34,048 nt of DNA from an uncultured Prevotella sp. (GTDB lineage: Bacteria; Bacteroidota; Bacteroidia; Bacteroidales; Bacteroidaceae). Position 1 is the first letter of the stretch. Every line of letters starts with the position of its first letter. Shown here one piece after another: positions 6,863 through 15,141 of the stretch. The notes under the pieces are model-generated. The model saw only the letters and a program-made list of their open reading frames with translations. It was not told where the DNA came from and made no database searches. The stretch lies in the NCBI GenBank assembly GCA_902798285.1, contig CADBVZ010000027.1:1-34048 (forward strand), in the 5' to 3' direction. Both the position numbers and the translations under genes were made by a program.

Positions 6863-6897
6863 CAATAATCCCTCGGCAAACTGCCGAGGGATTATTG
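6863..6897. terminator. Strong bidirectional terminator
   Basis: A perfect 16-bp stem CAATAATCCCTCGGCA/TGCCGAGGGATTATTG with a 3-nt loop. It lies between the esterase remnant (plus) and the end of the malic enzyme gene (minus). The T-runs are broken (TTATTGTT). Confidence 0.8.
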
Positions 6898-6909
6898 TTG
6901 GGGGATTTC

Positions 6910-9213
6910 TTATCGGCCGAGGCCTGAGATGCGGGCCTGGATCTTAGCGACGTAAGCATCGATGGTGGCGATGGCTACGATGTTGACCACATCGCGAACG
7001 GATGCACCGAAGTCGATGAAGTGGATGGGCTTCTTCAATCCCATCTGGATCGGGCCAATGATCTCGGCATCGCTACCCAGCATCTGCAGCATCTTGTAAG
7101 ATGAGCGGGCAGAGGTAAGGTTGGGGAATACGAGGGTGTTGACCTTCTTGCCCTTCACGCGGGTGAAAGGATACTCCTGATCGCGCAGCTCATTGTCGAG
7201 GGCGAAACCAAGCTGCATCTCACCATCGATGGGCAGATCGGGATAGAGCTCCTGCATGGCCTTCACGGTGTCCTTCACCTTCAGCGCACCATCGCTGGTG
7301 TTAGAACCGAAGTTAGAGTGGCTGACGAGGGCGATGACGGGCTTCTCGTTGAAGAAGCGAACGGCTGTGGCAGCCAGCTTCGAGATGTCGAGCAGCGTCT
7401 CGCGGTCGGGGTTCTCATTGACGAGGGTATCGGCCACGTAATAGGTGCCCTTAGGCGAATTGATGATATGCATGGTGCCGAAGTGCTTGAACTCAGGACG
7501 GATACCAATGACCTCATTGACTACCTTGATGGTGTTAGAGTACTTGGTGTAGAGACCGGTAATGAATGCATCGGCATCGCCCGTCTCAACCATCATCATA
7601 CCGAAGTAGTTGCGCTCGAACATCTTATCGTTGGCCTCCTGGAAGGTGTAGCCTTCGCGCTGACGCTTCTCGGTAAGGATGCGGGCATAACGCTCGCGGC
7701 GCTCCTGCTCGTTGGGGTGACGCAGGTTGACAATCTCGATGCCCTCGAGGCTCAGGTCGAGACTCTGGGCGAGTTTGGTAATCACCTCGTCGTTGCCCAG
7801 CAATACGGGCTGACAGATACCTTCGGCCTTGGCTGTAACGGCGGCCTTGAGCATGGTGGGGTGAACACCCTCGGCAAACACAACGCGCTGAGGATGAGCG
7901 GCGGCGGTGGAGTAGAGCTTCTGAGTAAGCTTGGTTTCCTGACCCAGCATGACGCTGAGCGAATCCTTGTACTCCTCCCAGTTGGTAATGATTTTGCGGG
8001 CCACGCCGCTATCGATGGCTGCCTTGGCAACGGCCGAAGACACCTCGGTGATGAGTCGTGGATCGACGGGCTTCGGAATGAAGTAGTCGCGACCGAAGGT
8101 GAGGTTGTTCACATGATAGACATCGTTTACCACATCGGGCACGGGCTGCTTGGCCAGATCGGCGATGGCGTGAACGGCTGCCAGCTTCATCTCCTCGTTG
8201 ATGGCTGTGGCGTGAACGTCGAGAGCACCACGGAAGATGTAGGGGAAACCGATGACGTTATTGATCTGGTTGGGATAGTCGGTACGACCCGTTGACATCA
8301 ATACGTCGGGACGAGCCTCCATGGCATCCTCGTAAGAAATCTCGGGCACGGGGTTGGCCAGTGCGAAGATGACGGGATCCTTGGCCATGGTCTTCACCAT
8401 ATCCTTAGAGAGCACGTTACCCTTAGAGAGGCCTACGAACACATCGGCACCATTCACAGCCTCGGCGAGGGTGTGGATATCAGTACGCGAGGTGGCGAAG
8501 AACTTCTTCTGCTCGTTGAGGTCCTGACGCTCGGTAGAGATGACACCCTTGGAATCGAGCATCACGATGTTCTCCTTCTGAGCACCGATGGCCATATAGA
8601 GTTTGGTACAGCTGATGGCGGCAGCGCCGGCTCCGTTGACCACGATCTTCACTTTCTTGATGTCCTTGCCGATGACCTCCATGGCATTCTTCAGACCGGC
8701 GGCAGAGATGATGGCTGTGCCGTGCTGGTCATCGTGCATCACGGGGATGTCGAGGGTCTTCTTGAGGCGCTCCTCGATGTAGAAGCACTCAGGGGCCTTG
8801 ATATCCTCGAGGTTGATACCACCAAAGGTGGGAGCGATGCGCTCTACTGCCTCGCAGAACTTCTCGGGATCCTTCTCGGCTACCTCGATATCGAATACGT
8901 CGATACCACCGTAGATCTTGAAGAGCAGACCTTTACCCTCCATGACGGGCTTGCCGCTCATGGCGCCGATGTCGCCCAGACCGAGTACGGCAGTACCGTT
9001 AGAGATAACGGCTACCAGGTTACCCTTATCGGTGTACTTGTAAGCTGCGTCGGGGTTCTCCTGAATCTCCAGACAGGGATAGGCCACGCCGGGAGAATAG
9101 GCGAGACTCAGGTCGGTTTGTGTACGATAAGCCTTGGTGGGCTTTACTTCAATTTTTCCAGGGCGTCCGCTCTCGTGGTATTCGAGGGCCGCTTCTTTCG
9201 AGATCTTTACCAT
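6910..9213 (-). CDS. maeB: NADP-dependent malic enzyme with C-terminal phosphotransacetylase domain, 767 aa
   Basis: Oxidative decarboxylation of malate to pyruvate with NAD(P)H production. The N-terminal ~430 residues hold the malic enzyme core: [24 protein letters not shown], the metal-site region [10 protein letters not shown]-like ([12 protein letters not shown]), and the nucleotide-binding [11 protein letters not shown]. The remaining ~330 residues form a phosphate acetyl/butyryl-transferase-like domain, which in MaeB enzymes is regulatory rather than catalytic. Length (767) is typical for the hybrid class. It is monocistronic and divergent from a TetR gene, which may control it. A possible -7 box (TATTTTTG, minus, 9275-9268) lies about 55 nt upstream of the start. 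Confidence 0.95.
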   Translation of the reverse strand: MVKISKEAALEYHESGRPGKIEVKPTKAYRTQTDLSLAYSPGVAYPCLEIQENPDAAYKYTDKGNLVAVISNGTAVLGLGDIGAMSGKPVMEGKGLLFKIYGGIDVFDIEVAEKDPEKFCEAVERIAPTFGGINLEDIKAPECFYIEERLKKTLDIPVMHDDQHGTAIISAAGLKNAMEVIGKDIKKVKIVVNGAGAAAISCTKLYMAIGAQKENIVMLDSKGVISTERQDLNEQKKFFATSRTDIHTLAEAVNGADVFVGLSKGNVLSKDMVKTMAKDPVIFALANPVPEISYEDAMEARPDVLMSTGRTDYPNQINNVIGFPYIFRGALDVHATAINEEMKLAAVHAIADLAKQPVPDVVNDVYHVNNLTFGRDYFIPKPVDPRLITEVSSAVAKAAIDSGVARKIITNWEEYKDSLSVMLGQETKLTQKLYSTAAAHPQRVVFAEGVHPTMLKAAVTAKAEGICQPVLLGNDEVITKLAQSLDLSLEGIEIVNLRHPNEQERRERYARILTEKRQREGYTFQEANDKMFERNYFGMMMVETGDADAFITGLYTKYSNTIKVVNEVIGIRPEFKHFGTMHIINSPKGTYYVADTLVNENPDRETLLDISKLAATAVRFFNEKPVIALVSHSNFGSNTSDGALKVKDTVKAMQELYPDLPIDGEMQLGFALDNELRDQEYPFTRVKGKKVNTLVFPNLTSARSSYKMLQMLGSDAEIIGPIQMGLKKPIHFIDFGASVRDVVNIVAIATIDAYVAKIQARISGLGR

Positions 9214-9267
9214 AACTTCTGTGTATTATTAATAATCTTTTTACCTCTTTTAATGAAAATTTGGCTG

Positions 9268-9275
9268 CAAAAATA
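9268..9275 (-). promoter_or_regulatory. Candidate -7 box of maeB
   Basis: TATTTTTG on the minus strand fits TAnnTTTG, but no TTTG is found at the proper distance. It would give a leader of about 50 nt. Confidence 0.35.
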
Positions 9276-9295
9276 CAAAAAAGTATTCAAAAACA

Positions 9296-9325
9296 TTTGT
9301 GTTTTTAGTTTTTTTTATACCTTTG
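9296..9325 (+). promoter_or_regulatory. Promoter of the tetR gene (TTTG, 18 nt, TACCTTTG)
   Basis: TTTG 9296-9299 and TACCTTTG 9318-9325; the spacer is 18 nt, slightly short of the usual 19-21. The predicted start near 9329 leaves a leader of only about 10 nt before ATG 9339. Confidence 0.5.
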
Positions 9326-9338
9326 TCGCGCAAAACGT

Positions 9339-9962
9339 ATGAATATGCAAAAAACGAAGAGTATTTCACTTTACAAACAGCAATTGAGGACAAAAATCCT
9401 CGAGACGGCCATTGTGGCTTTTGCCAAGGAAGGCATCAAACAGGTGAAGATGGACGACGTATCGAAAGACTTGAGCATATCGAAACGTACGGTCTATGAG
9501 ATATTCGGCAACAAGGAGCAGTTGCTGTATGAATGTGTGGAGCATTACTACACCGACCGGGCAGCGCGGATGCAGGTGAAAGCCGAGCACTGCAAGAACG
9601 TGATGGAGATTCTGCTGTCGACCTATAAATTAAAGGTGAATGAGTTTAAGCAGACGAATCCGCAGTTTTATTCCGACCTGAAGAAATACCCCAAGATACA
9701 GGAATTCCTGGACGAGCAGCATGTGCTGATGCGCGCCAAGATGCAGAAGTTTTTTGAGCGTGGCGTGAAAGAGGGCTACTTCCGTAAAGACGTGAACTAC
9801 GAGATAGCCGGACACATGTATGACGCCTTGGGTGAATACATGGTGAACAAACAGTTGTATCGCCAATACCAGATAGAGGACATTTTCCACAATCTGATAT
9901 TCGCATCGCTGAGAGGTTTCTGCACGGACAAAGGCATCGAGGCGATAGACAAAATGATATGA
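9339..9962 (+). CDS. TetR/AcrR-family transcriptional regulator, 207 aa
   Basis: The N-terminal ~55 residues form a TetR helix-turn-helix (KILETAIVAFAKEGIKQVKM, then the recognition part SISKRTVYEIFGNKEQLL). The C-terminal ~140 residues are all-helical, as expected for the ligand-binding and dimer domain. Repressors of this family bind palindromes near their own promoter. The divergent malic enzyme gene is an obvious candidate target, but I found no clear palindrome in the 125-nt gap. ATG 9339 is preceded by a promoter that leaves almost no leader; an alternative start is ATG 9345. The ligand is unknown. Confidence 0.9.
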   Translation: MNMQKTKSISLYKQQLRTKILETAIVAFAKEGIKQVKMDDVSKDLSISKRTVYEIFGNKEQLLYECVEHYYTDRAARMQVKAEHCKNVMEILLSTYKLKVNEFKQTNPQFYSDLKKYPKIQEFLDEQHVLMRAKMQKFFERGVKEGYFRKDVNYEIAGHMYDALGEYMVNKQLYRQYQIEDIFHNLIFASLRGFCTDKGIEAIDKMI

Positions 9963-9971
9963 TAAAAACAT

Positions 9972-10003
9972 AATTAATCCCAGCCAAGCGGCTGGGATTA
10001 ATT
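9972..10003. terminator. Bidirectional terminator between tetR and the DUF4301 gene
   Basis: A perfect 14-bp stem AATTAATCCCAGCC/GGCTGGGATTAATT with loop AAGC lies between two convergent genes. The AT flanks of the stem supply U-rich 3' ends on both strands. Confidence 0.8.
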
Positions 10004-10019
10004 GTAGCTGGGATATTTG

Positions 10020-11519
10020 TTACTGATGCTGTTCGCGGAGCAGATCATTGACCGTCTTAACGGGATTGAAGGTGCCGAGGGGCACTTCAACGAAGACGGT
10101 GCTCCAGTTGCTCATGGCACCATTCCAAAGACCCGGTAACTCTAAGGCTTTCAGTTCCTTACCAGCTTTTGATTTAGAAGAAATGAAACCTGTGGTCTTG
10201 TCGACGAACTCGGGCAGATTGAAGGGCTGACCCTTGTAATCCTTCACGGCGCAAACCAGGTCGACGGGGTTGAAGTGAGTGCCCTGGGTGAACATCTTCA
10301 TGTAAGCCTCATTGTTGGTATCAATCTGGCTGCTCTCCAGAATCTGGAGCGATACGGTGCCATCCTGATTATAGGTGAGGAACGGACCACCGCCTGGCTC
10401 GCCTACATTCTTTACTACGCCACACACGCGCATGGGGCGGTTCAGCTTTTCGCGCAGATAAGCGGCATCCACCTTGCGGCCCTTGGCATCGGTGCAGAGG
10501 TTCTTGGCTACGAACTCGGCAATCTCGGCAATCTGGGCATCGCTGGCTCCGGCATCGAGCACACGCAGATACTCGAAGGCCTGCTTCTGCAGCGATACGA
10601 GCACACCGGCAATCACCTGTTTCCACTCTACGGTTTCGGGCTTCAGACGATCGGGCACCACATTATCGATGTTCTTGATGAAGATAACATCGGCATCGAT
10701 CTCATTGAGGTTCTCGATGAGGGCACCATGACCACCCGGGCGGAAGAGCAATGAGCCATCGTCGTTGCGGAACGGGGTGTTATCGGGATTGGCGGCAACG
10801 GTATCGGTAGAAGGTTTTTGTTCTGAGAAACTGATATCGTACTTGATGCCGTACTTCTGGGCGAAGGTGTCGGCCTTCTCGGCAACCTTGGCCTTGAAGA
10901 GCTCCATGTGCTCGTGGCTGACGGTAAAGTGAACATGAGCCTCGCCATTGGAAGCAGCATAGAGCGCACCCTCAACGAGGTGTTCCTCCATCGGGGTACG
11001 TGGGCCATCGGCATACTTGTGGAAGAGCAGCAAGCCCTTGGGCAGCTGACCATAGTTCAGACCCTCGGCCTTCAGCATATTGGCAGCCACAGCCTTGTAG
11101 TTACCCTCGGCCATGAGGGCCTTGATGCCCTTGCCGTTGTTCTTCTGACAGGCAGCATCGAGTGCATCGAAGAAGGCAAACTTATCGATAGAGTCGAAAT
11201 ACTTCTTCTCGAAATCGGTGGTGGGCACATCATAATCGGCATCGACGAAAGCGAACATGTTCTTGAACATGCGGCTGGCGGCACCCGATGCAGGCACGAA
11301 CTTCACAATCTTATTGCCTGCGGCCTTGTACTGGTTCCATACCTCCTCGAGCTGCTTGCGCTCATCGGCATTCGGAGCTATGATGCCCTTACCGATTCCG
11401 GCGGCTGCCTCCAGCTTCAGGAAGGGGAAACCTGTCTTAAACTCGTTTAACTGATTCTCGATTTGCTCAGGGGTGATACCCTTCTGGGCGATTTGTTTTA
11501 AGTCCTGCTGTGATAACAT
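10020..11519 (-). CDS. DUF4301 family protein, 499 aa, nucleotidyltransferase-like motifs
   Basis: Length and sequence fit the Bacteroidetes DUF4301 family. Near the N-terminus, VPASGAASRMFK (75-86) resembles the nucleotide-binding start of sugar-phosphate nucleotidyltransferases. RPGGHGALIENL (260-271) and IKNIDNVVPD (281-290) resemble the sugar/metal-binding part of UDP-sugar pyrophosphorylases (G-G-x-G-x-L ... x-x-DN). The function is not established; a GT-A-fold NTP transferase acting on a sugar phosphate is my inference. It is cytoplasmic with no signal peptide. A promoter with TATCTTTG lies about 30 nt upstream. It is monocistronic, convergent with tetR and divergent from the (p)ppGpp synthetase gene. 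Confidence 0.85.
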   Translation of the reverse strand: MLSQQDLKQIAQKGITPEQIENQLNEFKTGFPFLKLEAAAGIGKGIIAPNADERKQLEEVWNQYKAAGNKIVKFVPASGAASRMFKNMFAFVDADYDVPTTDFEKKYFDSIDKFAFFDALDAACQKNNGKGIKALMAEGNYKAVAANMLKAEGLNYGQLPKGLLLFHKYADGPRTPMEEHLVEGALYAASNGEAHVHFTVSHEHMELFKAKVAEKADTFAQKYGIKYDISFSEQKPSTDTVAANPDNTPFRNDDGSLLFRPGGHGALIENLNEIDADVIFIKNIDNVVPDRLKPETVEWKQVIAGVLVSLQKQAFEYLRVLDAGASDAQIAEIAEFVAKNLCTDAKGRKVDAAYLREKLNRPMRVCGVVKNVGEPGGGPFLTYNQDGTVSLQILESSQIDTNNEAYMKMFTQGTHFNPVDLVCAVKDYKGQPFNLPEFVDKTTGFISSKSKAGKELKALELPGLWNGAMSNWSTVFVEVPLGTFNPVKTVNDLLREQHQ

Positions 11520-11549
11520 ATTTGTGGTATATTAGTTAAAATTATGGGG

Positions 11550-11582
11550 CAAAGATACAAAAAATAATGAATAATGAACAAT
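11550..11582 (-). promoter_or_regulatory. Promoter of the DUF4301 gene (TATCTTTG, weak -33)
   Basis: On the minus strand TATCTTTG (11557-11550) is preceded, 21 nt away, by ATTG (11582-11579), a 3-of-4 match to TTTG. It predicts a leader of about 27 nt. Confidence 0.5.
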
Positions 11583-11599
11583 GAATTGTGAATAATTTG

Positions 11600-11607
11600 T
11601 ATCTTTG
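11600..11607 (+). promoter_or_regulatory. -7 box of the (p)ppGpp synthetase gene
   Basis: TATCTTTG at 11600-11607 lies 20 nt before ATG 11627. No good -33 element is seen. It helps fix the start of the gene downstream, because a GTG at 11588 would lie upstream of this box. Confidence 0.55.
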
Positions 11608-11626
11608 TACCGAAAATTTATATTTC

Positions 11627-13699
11627 ATGGCAGAATTATTTGGCTTTACATACGAAGAAAGAAAAAGAATGGCCGCCCAGACAGCCGAGATTCTGGAGGA
11701 GGAAATCGGACTGAAGGGGGACGCCATACAGGCTGTGCACCTGATACCTGACATTGAATTCGGAAAGTTGACAATGGAGCAGGTGGAGGATCAGTATGGC
11801 CCGCAGGCAGCCCAGATTCTGCACGGACTGAACCGTATACAACAACTATACCAGAAGAATCCCGTCATAGAGAGTGAGAACTTCAGGAATCTGCTGCTGT
11901 CGTTTGCAGAGGATATGCGCGTGATTCTGATTATGATAGCCGACCGCGTGAACCTGATGCGCCAGATACGTGACACGAAAAACGTAGAGGCGAAGATGGC
12001 TGTATCGCAAGAGGCTGCCTATCTGTATGCACCACTGGCTCATAAGCTGGGTCTCTATAAGCTGAAGAGCGAACTGGAGGACCTGTCGCTGAAGTATATG
12101 GAGCACGATGCGTACTACATGATCCGCGAGAAACTCAGTGAGACGAAGGCCTCGCGCGATGCCTATATCGAAGCATTCATCAAGCCTGTAGAGGCGAAAG
12201 TGAAGGCGGCGGGCATCAACTGTCATATCAAGGGTCGCACCAAGTCGATACACTCCATCTGGGAGAAGATGAAGAAGCAGAAGTGTGGCTTCGAGGGCAT
12301 CTACGACCTCTTTGCCATCCGTATCATCATAGACTGTCCGGAGGAGAAGGAGAAGATGCAGTGCTGGCAGGCTTACTCGATCATCACGGATATGTATCAG
12401 CCTAACCCCAAGCGACTGAGAGACTGGATCAGTGTGCCTAAGTCGAATGGTTACGAGAGTCTGCATATCACCGTGCTGGGCCCAGACCAGAAATGGGTGG
12501 AGGTACAGATAAGAACGGAGCGCATGGACGAGGTGGCCGAACGTGGTGTGGCTGCCCACTGGCGCTATAAAGGCGTGAAGGGCGAGACGGGACTGGATGA
12601 ATGGCTGACGGGTATCCGCTCGATGCTGGAGCACTCGGACGGACTCGACGCCATGGATCAGTTTAAGATGGATCTGTACGAGGACGAGGTGTTTGTGTTT
12701 ACGCCGCGTGGCGATCTGTATAAATTCCCCGTCGGAGCAACGGTGCTCGACTTTGCCTATCATATCCACTCCAAGTTGGGCAACCAGTGTACGGGTGGAA
12801 GAATCAACGGCAGGGTAGTGAGCATCCGTCAGGTGCTGAAGAGTGGTGATCAAGTGGAAATTCTGACATCATCGAACCAGAAGCCTCGTCAGGAGTGGCT
12901 CTCGATCGTGAAGACTTCGCGTGCGAAGTCGAAGATTCGATTGGCGCTGAAGGAGACGCAACAGAAGGAAGGCCTCTTTGCCAAGGAAATGCTGGAGCGC
13001 AAGTTCAAGAACAGGAAGATTGAGCCGGAGGATTCGGTAATGTTCCATGTGATCAAGAAACTGGGCTTCAAGGAAGTGAGCGACTTCTACAAGCACATAG
13101 CCGAGGGCGATCTGGATGCGAACGCTATTGTAGATAAATATATAGAGGTACGCGATGGCGAGAAGGTGATTACAGGCGACAACGTGGCACGATCGGCTTC
13201 GGAGTTTGAACTGGAGCAGTCGAAGTTCTCGCCAGTGAACACTGGCATCGTGGACGATACGCTGGTGATAGACCGTAACCTGAAGGGACTCGACTATCAG
13301 CTGGCGCGTTGCTGCAGTCCTATCTATGGTGATCCCATCTTCGGATTCGTTACCATCAACGGCGGCATCAAGATTCATCGTCAGGATTGTCCGAACGCGC
13401 CTGAGTTAAGGCGGCGCTATGGCTATCGTGTGGTGAAGGCCAAGTGGAGCGGCAAGGGTTCATCGCAGTACAGTATTACACTTCGTGTGATAGGAAACGA
13501 CGATATAGGCATCGTCAACAATCTTACGAGTATCATCTCGAAAGACGAGAAACTCGTATTGCGCAGCATCAACATAGATAGTCACGACGGACTGTTCAGT
13601 GGTAATCTGGTGGTGATGCTTGAAGATACCTCGCGACTGGAAGCGCTCATCAAGAAACTACGAACCGTGAAGGGCGTGAAACAGGTGGAGAGAATATAG
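11627..13699 (+). CDS. relA: RelA/SpoT-family (p)ppGpp synthetase with degenerate hydrolase domain, 690 aa
   Basis: Makes the stringent-response alarmone from ATP and GTP/GDP. The order is: a shortened HD region (about 1-150), the synthetase domain (about 190-315: GRTKSIHSIWEKM, PKSNGYESLH, VEVQIRT, HW-x-YK), TGS (about 345-405), a conserved-cysteine region with ARCCSPIYGDP, and a C-terminal ACT domain. In the HD region the hydrolase motif HDVVEDT is replaced by HLIPDIE (38-44) and the first His-containing helix is missing, so degradation activity is unlikely. The synthetase has RLRD (263-266), nearer the RxKD of bifunctional enzymes than the ExDD of E. coli RelA. ATG 11627 is chosen because the -7 box lies between it and the in-frame GTG at 11588. 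Confidence 0.92.
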   Translation: MAELFGFTYEERKRMAAQTAEILEEEIGLKGDAIQAVHLIPDIEFGKLTMEQVEDQYGPQAAQILHGLNRIQQLYQKNPVIESENFRNLLLSFAEDMRVILIMIADRVNLMRQIRDTKNVEAKMAVSQEAAYLYAPLAHKLGLYKLKSELEDLSLKYMEHDAYYMIREKLSETKASRDAYIEAFIKPVEAKVKAAGINCHIKGRTKSIHSIWEKMKKQKCGFEGIYDLFAIRIIIDCPEEKEKMQCWQAYSIITDMYQPNPKRLRDWISVPKSNGYESLHITVLGPDQKWVEVQIRTERMDEVAERGVAAHWRYKGVKGETGLDEWLTGIRSMLEHSDGLDAMDQFKMDLYEDEVFVFTPRGDLYKFPVGATVLDFAYHIHSKLGNQCTGGRINGRVVSIRQVLKSGDQVEILTSSNQKPRQEWLSIVKTSRAKSKIRLALKETQQKEGLFAKEMLERKFKNRKIEPEDSVMFHVIKKLGFKEVSDFYKHIAEGDLDANAIVDKYIEVRDGEKVITGDNVARSASEFELEQSKFSPVNTGIVDDTLVIDRNLKGLDYQLARCCSPIYGDPIFGFVTINGGIKIHRQDCPNAPELRRRYGYRVVKAKWSGKGSSQYSITLRVIGNDDIGIVNNLTSIISKDEKLVLRSINIDSHDGLFSGNLVVMLEDTSRLEALIKKLRTVKGVKQVERI

Positions 13700-13728
13700 A
13701 GAATTGAAAATTAAAATCCAATAACGAA

Positions 13729-14031
13729 ATGAAGAAACTAACTACCTTTTTTGGAGCATTGCTCCTGCTGACGCTAATGGTGGGATGCCATAGGAGTCAG
13801 GCTGATCGTTACCAGCGCTACTTGGAAGAAGTAAACGACTCGGACTCGAACTTTGAGTATATCACGCCGCGTGCGGACTCAGTGAAAATTGACGAAGAGG
13901 TGGATGCTGACGTAGAGAAAGGTGACTGGGCAGATGACGACGGACTCGTGGCTGTGCCCGATATTCCAAAGGAACGTAAGATTCAAAGGACTGGCGGCAA
14001 CTATGATCCCATGAAGGAATTTGCCAGGTAA
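13729..14031 (+). CDS. Small lipoprotein, 100 aa
   Basis: A classic lipoprotein signal: basic start MKK, a hydrophobic stretch, and lipobox MVGC with Cys20 as the lipid attachment site. The mature part (about 80 residues) is hydrophilic and strongly acidic, with many Asp/Glu, and has no recognised domain. It follows the synthetase gene by 29 nt and may be co-transcribed with it. The spacer contains the AT-rich AATTGAAAATTAAAA type of sequence. The gene is convergent with the next one, with only 6 nt between the two stop codons and no hairpin there. The function is unknown. Confidence 0.75.
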   Translation: MKKLTTFFGALLLLTLMVGCHRSQADRYQRYLEEVNDSDSNFEYITPRADSVKIDEEVDADVEKGDWADDDGLVAVPDIPKERKIQRTGGNYDPMKEFAR

Positions 14032-14037
14032 GAGTGG

Positions 14038-15015
14038 CTATTCCCTGTAGAGCCAGGTGAGCAAGGCATTTATCCAGCGGATGGAGAAACGGAACCAGCG
14101 GAAGGTGCTTTGCTCCTTGCCTCCGAAACGTAGGATGAATTCTCGGAAGGGATTTTTTGAGAAAGGCAGTCCTACGTCCATAAAGCACATGTGGGCAAAG
14201 CCATTATCATAGGCATGCTTCATTACATCCCAGACGATGACTGCATCGGGGTGCAGATGGCGATAGGTCTTACGCTTGAAGGCCGTATACCAGAGATAAG
14301 CATTACCCATACTATACACACAAGCCGCACAGGCAATTACCTTATCGTGATACTTGGTTACGAATAGTCGTCCGTGTTCGCCCTCCATGAGTTTCTTGAA
14401 GAATGAGTCGTCAGGTATATAGCGCTTAGGTTTCCAGAAATTGTGTTTTCTAAGTAGTTTTGAGAAAGCTTTAAAGTCTTCTTCGGTATTGATGATTTCT
14501 GTTTTTACACCTTTTTCGTGGGCATTGTCAATGCGCTTCTGCATCTTGGGCGTGATGCGTTCCTCGGGGGCATGACTATGCAGCGAATTATGAACGCTGG
14601 CCCAATTGACAGGGAAGAACTGTTGTTGGCGCAACTGCTTGTAGCCAAACATCTTCTGGCTGAGATTACTGATTTCCATATACAGTGTGCGCATACTCAT
14701 ACTTTGGCGCAGACTTGAAAGCATCTCGCCAAAAAGTTCATCTTTCTTGAGGGAAGGATCATAGTAGACGCCTTCGCCCAGCACTCGGCAATGAATCAAC
14801 AGAAAAGGCGGGAAAATCTGTGTACGGAATCTGATGATGCTCAGCATGTGACTAACCACACGACCATTCTCATCGGTAGCGACTACCATCACAGGCTTCT
14901 GACGGGGAGCCTGACTGGCAATCTCGAACAATTCGCGGCTGTGGAAGAAATTGCTTTCATCCAATTCGGGCAGCCGATTGCTCTTGGTGTAAAGGGTCGT
15001 CTTTAGTCCATTCAT
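14038..15015 (-). CDS. FemAB/GNAT-like acyltransferase domain protein, 325 aa
   Basis: The sequence has the layout of the FemAB/acetyltransferase-6 type. There are two GNAT-like halves, the second starting around residue 170 and containing LFVTKYHDKVIACAACVYSMGNAYLWYTAF, a strand-turn-strand pattern typical of the core (shown here only as a landmark at about 215-245). The C-terminus is basic and aromatic (RWFRFSIRWINALLTWLYRE). Relatives transfer aminoacyl or acyl groups, for example onto peptidoglycan precursors, or act in exopolysaccharide loci; the substrate here is unknown. No signal peptide. A -7 box TATCTTTG ends 5 nt before the ATG, so the mRNA may be leaderless. It is convergent with the lipoprotein gene. 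Confidence 0.7.
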   Translation of the reverse strand: MNGLKTTLYTKSNRLPELDESNFFHSRELFEIASQAPRQKPVMVVATDENGRVVSHMLSIIRFRTQIFPPFLLIHCRVLGEGVYYDPSLKKDELFGEMLSSLRQSMSMRTLYMEISNLSQKMFGYKQLRQQQFFPVNWASVHNSLHSHAPEERITPKMQKRIDNAHEKGVKTEIINTEEDFKAFSKLLRKHNFWKPKRYIPDDSFFKKLMEGEHGRLFVTKYHDKVIACAACVYSMGNAYLWYTAFKRKTYRHLHPDAVIVWDVMKHAYDNGFAHMCFMDVGLPFSKNPFREFILRFGGKEQSTFRWFRFSIRWINALLTWLYRE

Positions 15016-15019
15016 GCTG

Positions 15020-15027
15020 CAAAGATA
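15020..15027 (-). promoter_or_regulatory. -7 box of the FemAB/GNAT-like gene, almost abutting the start codon
   Basis: TATCTTTG on the minus strand (15027-15020); the ATG begins at 15015. Transcription would start at or within a few bases of the start codon. Confidence 0.45.
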
Positions 15028-15037
15028 TATTTTTTAG

Positions 15038-15102
15038 GGCACGAATTACACGAATTTCACGAATTTTTATAGTTTTTCGTGTTAATTCGTGTAATTCGTG
15101 CC
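15038..15102. repeat. Palindromic dispersed-type repeat, 19-bp arms
   Basis: GGCACGAATTACACGAATT (15038-15056) and its exact reverse complement (15084-15102) flank a 27-nt spacer. Each arm is itself built from the unit CACGAATT. The type is familiar from Bacteroidetes intergenic regions. It lies between divergent genes and next to a -7 box at 15113. Confidence 0.85.
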
Positions 15103-15112
15103 AAAATATCAC

Positions 15113-15120
15113 TATCTTTG
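15113..15120 (+). promoter_or_regulatory. -7 box of the nitroreductase gene
   Basis: TATCTTTG lies 21 nt before ATG 15142. The -33 position falls inside the palindromic repeat, where only TTCG is found. Confidence 0.5.
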
Positions 15121-15141
15121 CACAAAAATTCAGTTACGATT

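Noticed and set aside
1-6900. Target-site duplication or att sites around the accessory module
   Set aside because: No tRNA gene and no clear direct repeat shared by the two edges could be found by eye.
7318-8295. Long plus-strand open frame opposite maeB (also 8473-9342)
   Set aside because: Antisense shadow of a gene with high GC and strong codon bias; repetitive Leu/Val/Gly composition and no family resemblance.
10908-11450. 180-codon plus-strand frame opposite the DUF4301 gene
   Set aside because: Antisense shadow with no start signals; the minus-strand protein is clearly real.
11846-12853. 335-codon minus-strand frame opposite relA
   Set aside because: Lies fully inside the conserved synthetase and TGS coding sequence; composition His/Leu/Arg-rich as expected for an antisense shadow.
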